A stretch of 64,000 nucleotides of DNA from the NCBI GenBank assembly GCA_050185825.1, contig JBFWZA010000001.1:372001-436000 (forward strand), in the 5' to 3' direction. A program made the translations under genes and the position numbers. The notes below the pieces were generated by a model. The model was not told the origin of the DNA, made no database searches, and saw only the letters and a list, made by a program, of their open reading frames with translations. Shown piece after piece: positions 34,748 to 42,256 of the stretch (positions are counted from its first letter, which is position 1; the number at the start of each line of letters is the position of its first letter). Source of the DNA: SZUA-309 sp050185825. Lineage in GTDB: Bacteria > Pseudomonadota > Gammaproteobacteria > Pseudomonadales > Azotimanducaceae.

Positions 34748-35532
34748 TCCAGCGGCCCGACGCACGCGTCCGGCGTCCGCTCGCCGTCCTGCTCCTGACC
34801 AGCCTGATCTGCCCGATCGCGGCGGCTGCCACCCCGGCCGATGCCATCGACGCGGCGCTCGCCCACCCGGAGCGATCCGAAACAGACCGCGCGCGGGACC
34901 TCACCAGCCACCCGGCACAGGTGCTGCGCTTCGCAGGCGCGCGGCCGGGTCTCACCGTGCTGGACGTGCTGGCGGGAGATGGCTACTACAGCGAGATTCT
35001 GGCGAGGGTGGTGGGTTCTGACGGCCGCGTCTTCCTGCACAACAACCAGGCCTACGTGGGACTGCTTCGCCGGGTGCCGGATCGCCGGCGACGCGCCGAT
35101 GTGGAGGCGCTCGAGATCTACGTCCGTGAGATCGGCGACATCGACCTTCGCTCGGACAGCGTCGATCTGATCCTCATGATCAAGGTCTATCACGACCTCT
35201 ACTACCTGAATAACGGCTGGGACGTGCCGCCCGGCCCGGTTTTCGACACCCTCCGCCGGGTGCTGAAACCCGGCGGCGTGCTGCTCCTCGTCGACCACAG
35301 GGCGCCGGACGGCACCGGCGCGAGCTTCGCCCAGAACCACCACCGCATTGCCGCGGACTTCGCCAGGGCTGATCTCACCGCAAGGGGATTCGTCTTCGAC
35401 GGAGCAACGGACGTGCTGGCAAACCCGGAAGACGATCTCACCCGCTCGCCGTTCGCACCCGATCTGCGCGGTCGCACCGACCGCTTCGTGCAGCGCTATC
35501 TGAAGCCGACCGTTGCCGTCACCGCACCTTGA
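34744..35532 (+). CDS. exported class I SAM-dependent methyltransferase-like protein
   Basis: 262 residues, GTG start overlapping the isocitrate dehydrogenase stop. A signal peptide (about 1-33, LAVLLLTSLICPIAAAA) precedes a methyltransferase fold: VLDVLAGDGYYSEILARVVGSDGRVFLHN is motif I, IDLILMIKVYHDLYYLNNGWD and LKPGGVLLLVDH follow. This is the COG4798 group, predicted methyltransferases with signal peptides found in many gammaproteobacteria. An S-adenosylmethionine enzyme outside the cytoplasm is puzzling and the function is unknown. Confidence 0.87.
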   Translation: MIQRPDARVRRPLAVLLLTSLICPIAAAATPADAIDAALAHPERSETDRARDLTSHPAQVLRFAGARPGLTVLDVLAGDGYYSEILARVVGSDGRVFLHNNQAYVGLLRRVPDRRRRADVEALEIYVREIGDIDLRSDSVDLILMIKVYHDLYYLNNGWDVPPGPVFDTLRRVLKPGGVLLLVDHRAPDGTGASFAQNHHRIAADFARADLTARGFVFDGATDVLANPEDDLTRSPFAPDLRGRTDRFVQRYLKPTVAVTAP

Positions 35533-35564
35533 GCCGAACGGCTGAGGCGCTGTCCGGGTTCGTG

Positions 35565-36272
35565 CTAGAAGTTCTGCACCGGATTGCCGGGCGCCAGCTC
35601 TCCGCTGCTCTGCGGCGGATTGGAGCGCTCCTGTATTTCGATGACCTCGACATCTTCCACCGGCTCCACCTGCTCAGCCCCGCTGATCGACTGGGCGAGC
35701 GGCTTGTAGCTGAAACGCTGACCGCCGACGCTCGCTTCGAACATCAGGCCGCCGGTGGCGATGATGAACACGGCCATGCCTTTGTAGTAGCCGGGGGATG
35801 CCCCTTCCACGTCCTGGGTGCCGCCGCTCGCCCCGGCCGTGGAGCCGGCGGTGCTGGCAGTAGCCTGGGCGTTCGCCTTAATGACGGTGGCGTTCACCTG
35901 CGCGCCGAACTCGAAACCGCCACGGGAGAATTCCCGGAAGGCCCGTTCGTCCTCGAAGAAGACGATCTGCGTGTACGCCTGACCGCCCACCTGAAAACCG
36001 ACGGACGCCTGGGTGAGCGTGGTATCACCCACAGGATCACCGGCCACGAACACCCTGCCCTTGCCGTAACCGCCTGCGAGGATGAACCCGCCCTTGCCAA
36101 CGGTGGGGAAGATGGCATAACCGTAGCTGCGGGCAAAAAACGGTTTCGCGGCATCGGTGTTGCGGAACAAATTCGCCGCATCAGAGTACTGATCCGTGTG
36201 GCCGGCAGCGGGCAAGAGCGCACCGGCGCACAGCAGGATGAAGGCGGCGAACGGGTATCTGCGTGTGAGCAT
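35565..36272 (-). CDS. exported SYLF (YSC84-like) lipid-binding domain protein
   Basis: 235 residues with a signal peptide (1-26, ending AAGHT). The SYLF/YSC84 core is AAKPFFARSYGYAIFPTVGKGGFILAGGYGKGRVF, TLTQASVGFQVGGQAYTQIVFFEDERAFREF, then GMAVFIIATGGLMFEASVGGQRFSYKPL. In eukaryotes the domain binds phosphoinositides; in bacteria the proteins are periplasmic or outer-membrane associated with unknown role. An Ala/Thr/Gly-rich insert (about 135-160) breaks the domain and the C-terminal tail is Glu/Pro-rich. It stands alone. A second SYLF-like protein is at 54898-55449. Confidence 0.9.
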   Translation of the reverse strand: MLTRRYPFAAFILLCAGALLPAAGHTDQYSDAANLFRNTDAAKPFFARSYGYAIFPTVGKGGFILAGGYGKGRVFVAGDPVGDTTLTQASVGFQVGGQAYTQIVFFEDERAFREFSRGGFEFGAQVNATVIKANAQATASTAGSTAGASGGTQDVEGASPGYYKGMAVFIIATGGLMFEASVGGQRFSYKPLAQSISGAEQVEPVEDVEVIEIQERSNPPQSSGELAPGNPVQNF

Positions 36273-36402
36273 GCACCACTCCTGAAGGGGGAACCGGGCT
36301 CCTTATACAGCAATCCGGCCGGCAAGCGCCAATCGCTCGGTGGGATCTCAGCACGGGGCATCTGAACCGCCGCTGAACGGCGCGCGTGCTTCCCGGGTCA
36401 GC

Positions 36403-37299
36403 TCAGTCGTAGCCCCCGAGCGCCTTCTTCAGGGCCGCCAGCAGCCTCGCGAGCAGGCCGGACACCAGCACCAGATCCGCATCGAGACGACCGACGGGGT
36501 CCTCGTCCAGCGGGTCGCCGTCCTCCACCCGGTCGGTGCCCAGGAGCTTCAGCTTGCGGACCACACAGTCCTGGTCCAGCACCAGGGTGGCGAACTCGTC
36601 GAAGCTCAACGCCAGGCGATCGAGCTTCAGCCCGTCGCGCACGTGCTTCTGCACGCTGGGGTCGGAGAGATCGATGTCCACCCAGCTCACCGAGGCGCTG
36701 CCCGTGGACGGATCCAGCATCCGGCACTCCCGGCCGCTGACGAAGGCCGTGGGTCCGCCGCCGAGGAACACGGCCGTGAGCAGCTTGCTCACGGGCTCGT
36801 GGAACTCGATGGGCGTGAGTGGCAGCGAGCCGAAGGCGCTGCGCAGGGCATCCAGAAACCGTTCCGCCTGCACTTCCGAGGCGGTATCCACGGCCAGCAC
36901 CTTCTCCGCGAGCAGAAACATGCCCCACGTCCGGTCGGACTTGAGCAGCGCTTTCGGCATCAGCTCGGCCACCACCTCGTCCTTGAGATCCCGCTTTTCC
37001 CGGCGTCCCGGCGGTCGCTGCATCCGGCCGCTGAACTCCTCGATGCGCTCCTCCAGCGCCTCGTTCACCGCCGCGGTGGGCAGCAGCCGGGTCTGGGTGC
37101 GCAGCCGGAAGAAGTCCGCGCCACCCACCCGGCGTGCCAGCAGATCCGCCAGGTCCGCCACCGGTGCTTCCCAGCCGGCGCTGCGCTCGCTGAAGGCGCC
37201 GCAGGGTTTGAACGGCAGGTTCTGAAGCTGGTTCGACAGATCCGCTTCCGATCGCGGCCAGTCGCCGCTCACGCGGTACAGGCGCAGGTTTCGAAACAT
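36403..37299 (-). CDS. rdgC: recombination-associated protein RdgC
   Basis: 298-residue RdgC, a ring-shaped DNA-binding protein that limits RecA access to DNA and is restricted to beta- and gammaproteobacteria. The family start MFRNLRLYRVSGDWP, the segment PCGAFSERSAGWEAP (family CGFSRESAGW region, here varied), VNEALEERIEEFSGRMQRPPGRREKRDLKDEVVAELMPKAL and DRLALSFDEFATLVLDQDCVVRKLKLL are diagnostic. Typical length is near 300. Stands alone between the SYLF gene and the MFS pair. Confidence 0.95.
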   Translation of the reverse strand: MFRNLRLYRVSGDWPRSEADLSNQLQNLPFKPCGAFSERSAGWEAPVADLADLLARRVGGADFFRLRTQTRLLPTAAVNEALEERIEEFSGRMQRPPGRREKRDLKDEVVAELMPKALLKSDRTWGMFLLAEKVLAVDTASEVQAERFLDALRSAFGSLPLTPIEFHEPVSKLLTAVFLGGGPTAFVSGRECRMLDPSTGSASVSWVDIDLSDPSVQKHVRDGLKLDRLALSFDEFATLVLDQDCVVRKLKLLGTDRVEDGDPLDEDPVGRLDADLVLVSGLLARLLAALKKALGGYD

Positions 37300-37401
37300 C
37301 CGCTATCTCGCTCGACGTCTTGCTCAGGAGGGGGCGCGCATTATCCGGATGGTCGCGGGTGATGTCACCCGACGCGGCCGCCCGCGGCGCTGGCTGCCGC
37401 G

Positions 37402-38607
37402 TCAGCCGCTGGCCGCCGCCTCACCCGGCGAGCGGTATCCCCACACCCCGGTGGCAAGGCCGCCATAAACGAACAGCGCAAGGGAGACGGCCATGGCGGG
37501 CAGCAGCGCGTTCAGCGTGCCGAAGGCTTCGATCACCAGCCCGAGCACGATGGCGCCGATGGGCGCGCTGCCCATCATGCCGAGCGTGAACACGGAGAGG
37601 ATGCGCCCGCGATAGGCGGGTTCCGCCGACTCCTGAACGATGGTGCGGGCCAGCGTGGTGGTGAACCCCATGTTCACCCCCCAGCCGACGGTGGCCACCA
37701 CCAGCAGCCACCAGCTCGGCTCGATCCACAGCAGATAGAGAATCACGATCCGGGAAAGCTGCATGAGCAGAAACAGCCTGCCCGGCTGCACGAAGGGCAT
37801 GAACCGGTACATGACCATGTTCGAGAATGCCGCCCCTGCGTAGAAGACGGCCATCATCACGGCCAGCAGCACGGCGTCGCCGTCGTAGATGCGCTTGATG
37901 ATGAACGGGAAGACCGTCATGAAGGCGCCGGCGTTGAAGATGCTGGAGGCGAAATTGATGGTGAGAATCTGGAAGACCACCCGGTTGGCGAGCGTGGCCC
38001 GGAAACCGGCCGCGATGGTGGCCAGCGCCGATGACTTCGGCATCTCAAGCGGCGGCACCGGAGAGATCCGGCGGATCGCGATCGCGCCGATGGCGAGGCA
38101 GACGGCCTGAATGAGCAGCACCTTGGACAGGCCGATGGCCTCCATCTGGCCCGCGAGCATGAGCCCCGCGATCTGCACCAGGAATGCCACGGCCGTGGAG
38201 GCGGATACCCCACGCTGCAGCGCCGTGCCGGACACCCGATTGAGCACCGCCTGCAGCGCCGGCGTGGAGAAGGAGGTGACGACCCCCATGCCCACACCCC
38301 ACAGCGCCACGGTCCACACGGACAGGGCGTTCACCTGGTCTACGGCGAGCAGGAACAGCGGCAGCAGCGGCGAGATCGCGTAAACACGCACCAGCAGGCT
38401 GCGCGGGTCGGCGCGATCGGCGCTGGCGCCACCCCAGAGCATGAGGAAGATCCCCGGGATGCCGATGGCCGCCTGGATGAGGCCAACGTGATCCGCGGGC
38501 AGCAGCAGCACACCAATGAGCAGCCAGCTCACCAGCAGGTACTGCATCGAGAACGCCATGCCCGAGAAGGCCGTGGCGTTCAGATAGGCTCTGAATTCCG
38601 GATGAAT
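37402..38607 (-). CDS. MFS transporter (EntS-like), apparently started at ATT
   Basis: Twelve-segment major facilitator protein, 401 residues from 38607. Relevant stretches are LWGGASADRADPRSLL (loop 2-3 motif), FASSIFNAGAFMTVFPFIIKRIY, and FTLGMMGSAPIGAIVLGLVIEAFG. The first ATG in frame (38559) falls inside the first helix. The 16 codons before it read IHPEFRAYLNATAFSG, which is the usual cytosolic start of this family (NPxFRxYL), and the frame has no ATG, GTG or TTG before its upstream stop. ATT at 38607-38605 has AGGGGAG eight bases ahead and a minus-strand TATATT (candidate -10) about 40 bases upstream, so it is the best start. Exporter of unknown substrate. Confidence 0.88.
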   Translation of the reverse strand: MHPEFRAYLNATAFSGMAFSMQYLLVSWLLIGVLLLPADHVGLIQAAIGIPGIFLMLWGGASADRADPRSLLVRVYAISPLLPLFLLAVDQVNALSVWTVALWGVGMGVVTSFSTPALQAVLNRVSGTALQRGVSASTAVAFLVQIAGLMLAGQMEAIGLSKVLLIQAVCLAIGAIAIRRISPVPPLEMPKSSALATIAAGFRATLANRVVFQILTINFASSIFNAGAFMTVFPFIIKRIYDGDAVLLAVMMAVFYAGAAFSNMVMYRFMPFVQPGRLFLLMQLSRIVILYLLWIEPSWWLLVVATVGWGVNMGFTTTLARTIVQESAEPAYRGRILSVFTLGMMGSAPIGAIVLGLVIEAFGTLNALLPAMAVSLALFVYGGLATGVWGYRSPGEAAASG

Positions 38608-38724
38608 GGTCCCGGCTCCCCTGCCCGACCGCTACAACCGGTCGAATATACCAGCAACCCTTTCCTTATCGGACACGCGTCCACTACACTGCCGGCGCCT
38701 GACCTCGAGCTCGGATCACTCGTT
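38608..38724. promoter_or_regulatory. divergent promoter region between two MFS genes
   Basis: This segment has poor third-position GC in the plus-strand frame that runs through it, unlike the coding DNA on both sides, so it is more likely regulatory than coding. On the minus strand TATATT at about 38652-38647 is a candidate -10 for the EntS-like gene. A matching -35 is not obvious. Confidence 0.4.
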
Positions 38725-39969
38725 TTGCCACTCCCCGCCAAAGCACCCCGATTCATCGGCTGGCGCATGGTCGCCGTTGCGTTCTTCGTGGACTTCGTGG
38801 CGGTGGGTTTCTTCTTTTACTCCTATGGCGTGTTCTTCAAGGCCATCGCCGTGGAATTCGGCGGCTCGCGGCTCGGTGTCTCCCTGGGCCTGACCATCAC
38901 CGCCACCGTCGGGGCCATCGCCGCGCCCGCCCTCGGCCACGCGCTGGACCGCTATCCGCTGAAGCGCATCATCGCCCTGGGCGCCACGGCCATGACGCTC
39001 GGCTTTCTGACCCTGTCCCAGGTGCGCACGCCGCTCGAGTTCTACCTGGCCATCGGCGCCTTCATCGGCTTCGGCGCCAGCGCCATGGGCGGGCTCGCCA
39101 CGGCCAAGCTCGTCGCCAACTGGTTCACCCGCAAGCGCGGCATGGCGCTCGGCATCGCGGCCACCGGCATTTCCGCGTCCGGCGTGGTGATGCCTTTCGT
39201 CAGCGCCGCGCTCATCGAGTCTCTCGGCTGGCGGCAGGGCTTTCTCGTCTACGGCGTCTTCACCGGCCTGGTCGTGCTGCCGCTGGTGCTGCTGCTCGTG
39301 ATCTCCAAACCGGAAGACGTGGGGCTCCGGCCGGACGGTCAGCTCGTGGACGGCACGGGGGCTGCGGGCACCCCCGCGACCGCCCGCACCGTCCCCATCC
39401 CCATCCTCAAGGATCGGAACTTCTGGGTGCTCGTGGCCGTGATCGGCCTGCTGTTCTGCTGCCAGAGCGCCACCCTCACCCACATGGTGCCGCGCATCAC
39501 GGACACCGGCGTGCCGCTTGCCACCGCCTCGCTGGTGATGAGCCTCTGCGCCGGGTTCGGCATCCTCGGCAAGCTCTCCTTCGGCTGGCTCTCCGACTAC
39601 TGGAGGCCGCGCAACGCGGTGTGGGCCACGGTGGCGAGCCAGCTCGTCGGCCAGCTGCTCATGTTCCAGGATCACAACCTGTGGGCGTTCGCCGTGGGCG
39701 CCGCGTTCTTCGGCTTCGGCATGGGCGGCACCGTACCCATGCAGGGGGCGCTGATCGGGCGCATGTTCGGTCGGGACCGGTTCGGCAAGGCCATGGGCAG
39801 CCTGCGGCCGGCCATGTTTCCGCTGCAGATCGTCGGCGTCCCGCTGGCCGGCTGGATCTTCGACGTCAGCGGCACCTACGATCCGGCGTTCCAGCTCTTC
39901 CTGGTGCTCTACGTGCTCGCCGCCCTGGTGGCCATCGGCTTCAGACCGGTCGGCCGCGCGGAGCTCTGA
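38725..39969 (+). CDS. MFS transporter (monocarboxylate/oxalate-formate antiporter type)
   Basis: 414 residues with twelve predicted helices. FIGWRMVAVAFFVDFVAVGFFFYSYGVFFKAIAVEFG is helix 1 of the MCT-like group; GHALDRYPLKRII is the loop 2-3 motif; WFTRKRGMALGIAATGISASGVVMPF is typical of the same group. Likely transports an organic acid. The frame is open back to 38602 (ATG), but that stretch overlaps the start of the divergent transporter and has weak codon bias. TTG at 38725 is therefore preferred; ATG 38767 is the conservative minimum. Divergent from the other MFS gene. Confidence 0.88.
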   Translation: MPLPAKAPRFIGWRMVAVAFFVDFVAVGFFFYSYGVFFKAIAVEFGGSRLGVSLGLTITATVGAIAAPALGHALDRYPLKRIIALGATAMTLGFLTLSQVRTPLEFYLAIGAFIGFGASAMGGLATAKLVANWFTRKRGMALGIAATGISASGVVMPFVSAALIESLGWRQGFLVYGVFTGLVVLPLVLLLVISKPEDVGLRPDGQLVDGTGAAGTPATARTVPIPILKDRNFWVLVAVIGLLFCCQSATLTHMVPRITDTGVPLATASLVMSLCAGFGILGKLSFGWLSDYWRPRNAVWATVASQLVGQLLMFQDHNLWAFAVGAAFFGFGMGGTVPMQGALIGRMFGRDRFGKAMGSLRPAMFPLQIVGVPLAGWIFDVSGTYDPAFQLFLVLYVLAALVAIGFRPVGRAEL

Positions 39970-40034
39970 CGCGGGCGCGCTTGACGCCTCCGGGGAAATC
40001 CCGTTCCCTGTGACCGGGCTGGCGGAAACCTCAC

Positions 40035-41402
40035 ATGCTGGACACGCTGAAAGACCTCGAGCAGCGCTACCTCTGGGATCGGGACTGGCGGGACGCTCCC
40101 GCGTGGCAGCGCTGGGGCATCGACATCATCCGTACGGTGATGCTCGTGCTGCGCGACGTGATGAGCGGCGACCTGACGCTGCGCGCCATGAGCCTCGTCT
40201 ACACCACCCTGCTCTCCCTGGTGCCGCTGCTGGCTCTGAGCTTCTCCATTCTCAAGGGCTTCGGGGTCCAGAACCGGCTGGACGACACGCTGCGCACGGC
40301 GCTGGAACCCCTCGGCGAGGAGAAGGCGGCAGAGCTCACCGAAAACCTCATCACCTTCGTCAACAACATGAACGTGGGCGTGCTGGGCGCCGTGGGCCTG
40401 ATCTTCCTGATCTACACCGTGGTGTCCCTGATGCAGAAGATCGAGGCCGCCTTCAACCACGTCTGGCGCATCCACACACCGCGCACCTTCGGCGAGCGGT
40501 TCACCACCTTCATCTCCGCCATCACCATCGGCCCGCTGCTCATCTTCGCGGCCATCGCGCTCACCGGGACGGTGATGAACACGTCGCTGATGACGAGCAT
40601 CCAGGCGCTGCCGGTGATCGGCCCCGCCATAGAGACGACGGCCCGGCTGCTGCCGTTCGCGCTGGTGATCGGCGCGTTCACCTTTCTCTACTCGTTCATC
40701 CCCAACACGAGGGTGAAGCTGCGTCCGGCACTGGCCGGCGGCATCATTGCCGGACTGCTGTGGGAGATGCTGAGCTTCGGCTTCGCCACTTACGCCTCCG
40801 GCACGTCCAACTACCAGCTCATCTACGCGACCTTCGCCACCGCCATCTTCTTCATGATCTGGCTCTACCTGAACTGGATGATCCTGCTGATCGGCGCGAG
40901 CATCGCCTTCTACCGGCAGCACCCCTACATCGTCGCCACCGGCCTCCGGGAGATCCACTTCACCGCGGAGCAGAACGCCGCCTACGCGCTCTCCGTGCTC
41001 ACCAGCATCGGTCGGCGCTACTACGACAAGCTGCCACCGCTGGCACTCGAAGATCTCGCCCAGGCCCGCGGCATGCCCGTGCACGCGCTCGAGGGTTGCC
41101 TCCTGCGGCTGGTGCGCATCGGCGTGCTGGCGGAATTAGAAGGACCCGGTTCGCAGTACGTGCCGGCCGTGCCCTTCGAGACCACCACCGTGGCCGAGGT
41201 GCTCGAGAAGCTGGCCACGTTCCAGCCGGAGGACACCTACTCCCCGCCGCGCATCACGGCCCCGCACATCGAGGCCATCGTTCACGCCAATCGCACGGCG
41301 CGGAGCGAAGCGCTGGCGGGGCTGACTTTGAAGCAGATGGTGTTGGAGGGGGTGGCGGCCGACGGAGACTCCATTGTCCAGGCGGACGCCACGGCGGGCT
41401 GA
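40035..41402 (+). CDS. YihY/BrkB family inner-membrane protein
   Basis: 455 residues. The N-terminal two thirds carry about six membrane helices with the YihY/BrkB hallmarks: RAMSLVYTTLLSLVPLLALSFSILKGFG, LMQKIEAAFNHVWRI, YSFIPNTRVKLRPALAGGIIAGLLWEMLSFGFATYASGTSNYQLIYATFATAIFFMIWLYLNWMILLIGASI. The C-terminal 150 residues form a soluble domain with a winged-helix look (LALEDLAQARGMPVHALEGCLLRLVRIGVLAEL). The family was once called ribonuclease BN but is a membrane protein of unknown function. It ends five bases from the convergent methyltransferase stop. Confidence 0.92.
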   Translation: MLDTLKDLEQRYLWDRDWRDAPAWQRWGIDIIRTVMLVLRDVMSGDLTLRAMSLVYTTLLSLVPLLALSFSILKGFGVQNRLDDTLRTALEPLGEEKAAELTENLITFVNNMNVGVLGAVGLIFLIYTVVSLMQKIEAAFNHVWRIHTPRTFGERFTTFISAITIGPLLIFAAIALTGTVMNTSLMTSIQALPVIGPAIETTARLLPFALVIGAFTFLYSFIPNTRVKLRPALAGGIIAGLLWEMLSFGFATYASGTSNYQLIYATFATAIFFMIWLYLNWMILLIGASIAFYRQHPYIVATGLREIHFTAEQNAAYALSVLTSIGRRYYDKLPPLALEDLAQARGMPVHALEGCLLRLVRIGVLAELEGPGSQYVPAVPFETTTVAEVLEKLATFQPEDTYSPPRITAPHIEAIVHANRTARSEALAGLTLKQMVLEGVAADGDSIVQADATAG

Positions 41403-41407
41403 AGAAG

Positions 41408-42124
41408 TCAGGTCACCCCGACCTGCTTCTGAAACACGTGAATCTGCTTTCTGCTGCCCGTGGTCCAGGGACTGAAGTCGTAGTCGCCAAACCTGTCGAC
41501 GAGCACGTAGCCGGTGTTGCGAGCGGCCTCCTCCACGAGAGGACATGAGTGCATGTGCTGGACGAGTTCTGTCTCCCGCTGCAGGCGCCCACCCTTGTAG
41601 AAAGCAAGATGCAGTATCTGGACATCGTCGTGCAGCTCCGGTCTGCAACGCACCGTGACCGGCATGGAATCACGGGGATCAACGTATTCTCGAAACACGT
41701 ACTCGCCACGCGGCTGAACGACAGGGTTCGGATTGAACGTGTCGACCACCAGGCGGCCGCCAAGTGCCAGAACGCGGTGCGCCGCTTGAAAAAAAGGGGG
41801 CAGTGCTTCGGGTTCAATGTGGCAGACAACGTTGGCTGGAGCGATGACGAGGTCGAACTGCACTGCCCAGACGAGGTCCTCGATCCGCCCGACCCTGGCC
41901 TTCTCACCCAGGCCGAGATGGTCACGAACGTACTCGACCATATCCATTGCGGTATCAACGCAGTAGTAGTCATGATCGTCGATCAACCATCGCGCGACCC
42001 GGCCAGTCCCACACCCGACTTCTAAAACCGTTTCCGCCTCACTGGCCAGTTTCTGCCAGAACGTCCGGTCGAACGTCCCGGTCGACATCTCCGCGTATTC
42101 AGATGCGCTGAAAACGAAGTCCAT
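41408..42124 (-). CDS. class I SAM-dependent methyltransferase
   Basis: 238 residues with a complete cytosolic Rossmann-type methyltransferase core: VLEVGCGTGRVARWLI (motif I), YYCVDTAMDMVEYVRDHL (motif II acidic end), FDLVIAPANVVCHIEPEALPPFFQAAHRVLALGGRLVVDTFNPNP (motifs III-IV). The C-terminal beta-rich part (LQRETELVQHMHSCPLVEEAARNTGYVLVDRFGDYDFSPW) resembles small-molecule methyltransferases. The substrate is unknown. Codon usage is noticeably more AT-rich than in the flanking genes, and it opens the accessory segment 41.4-46.2 kb. Confidence 0.88.
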   Translation of the reverse strand: MDFVFSASEYAEMSTGTFDRTFWQKLASEAETVLEVGCGTGRVARWLIDDHDYYCVDTAMDMVEYVRDHLGLGEKARVGRIEDLVWAVQFDLVIAPANVVCHIEPEALPPFFQAAHRVLALGGRLVVDTFNPNPVVQPRGEYVFREYVDPRDSMPVTVRCRPELHDDVQILHLAFYKGGRLQRETELVQHMHSCPLVEEAARNTGYVLVDRFGDYDFSPWTTGSRKQIHVFQKQVGVT

Positions 42125-42221
42125 CGACTGGCCCTCTATGCAGAGTTCAAGAAGATTCGCTGTCGGAAAGGACTCACATCACTTTCCGAATTTTCGCACG
42201 TTTTTTCTACTCAACCACGAA

Positions 42222-42241
42222 TACTGTACATTCATACAGTA
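42222..42241. promoter_or_regulatory. near-consensus LexA (SOS) box
   Basis: TACTGTACATTCATACAGTA matches the gammaproteobacterial LexA operator, CTG-N10-CAG with flanking TA on both sides and an AT-rich middle; the outer bases extend the symmetry to 42221-42242. It lies 15 bases before the GTG of the DUF222-HNH gene, overlapping where its promoter must be. LexA repression and induction by DNA damage are inferred. Confidence 0.8.
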
Positions 42242-42256
42242 TCTGGAGGAAGGAAC

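Noticed and set aside
38602..38724. N-terminal extension of the plus-strand MFS transporter from ATG 38602
   Set aside because: Weak codon bias, no membrane-protein features and overlap with the divergent transporter's start; the TTG at 38725 or ATG at 38767 is more likely.
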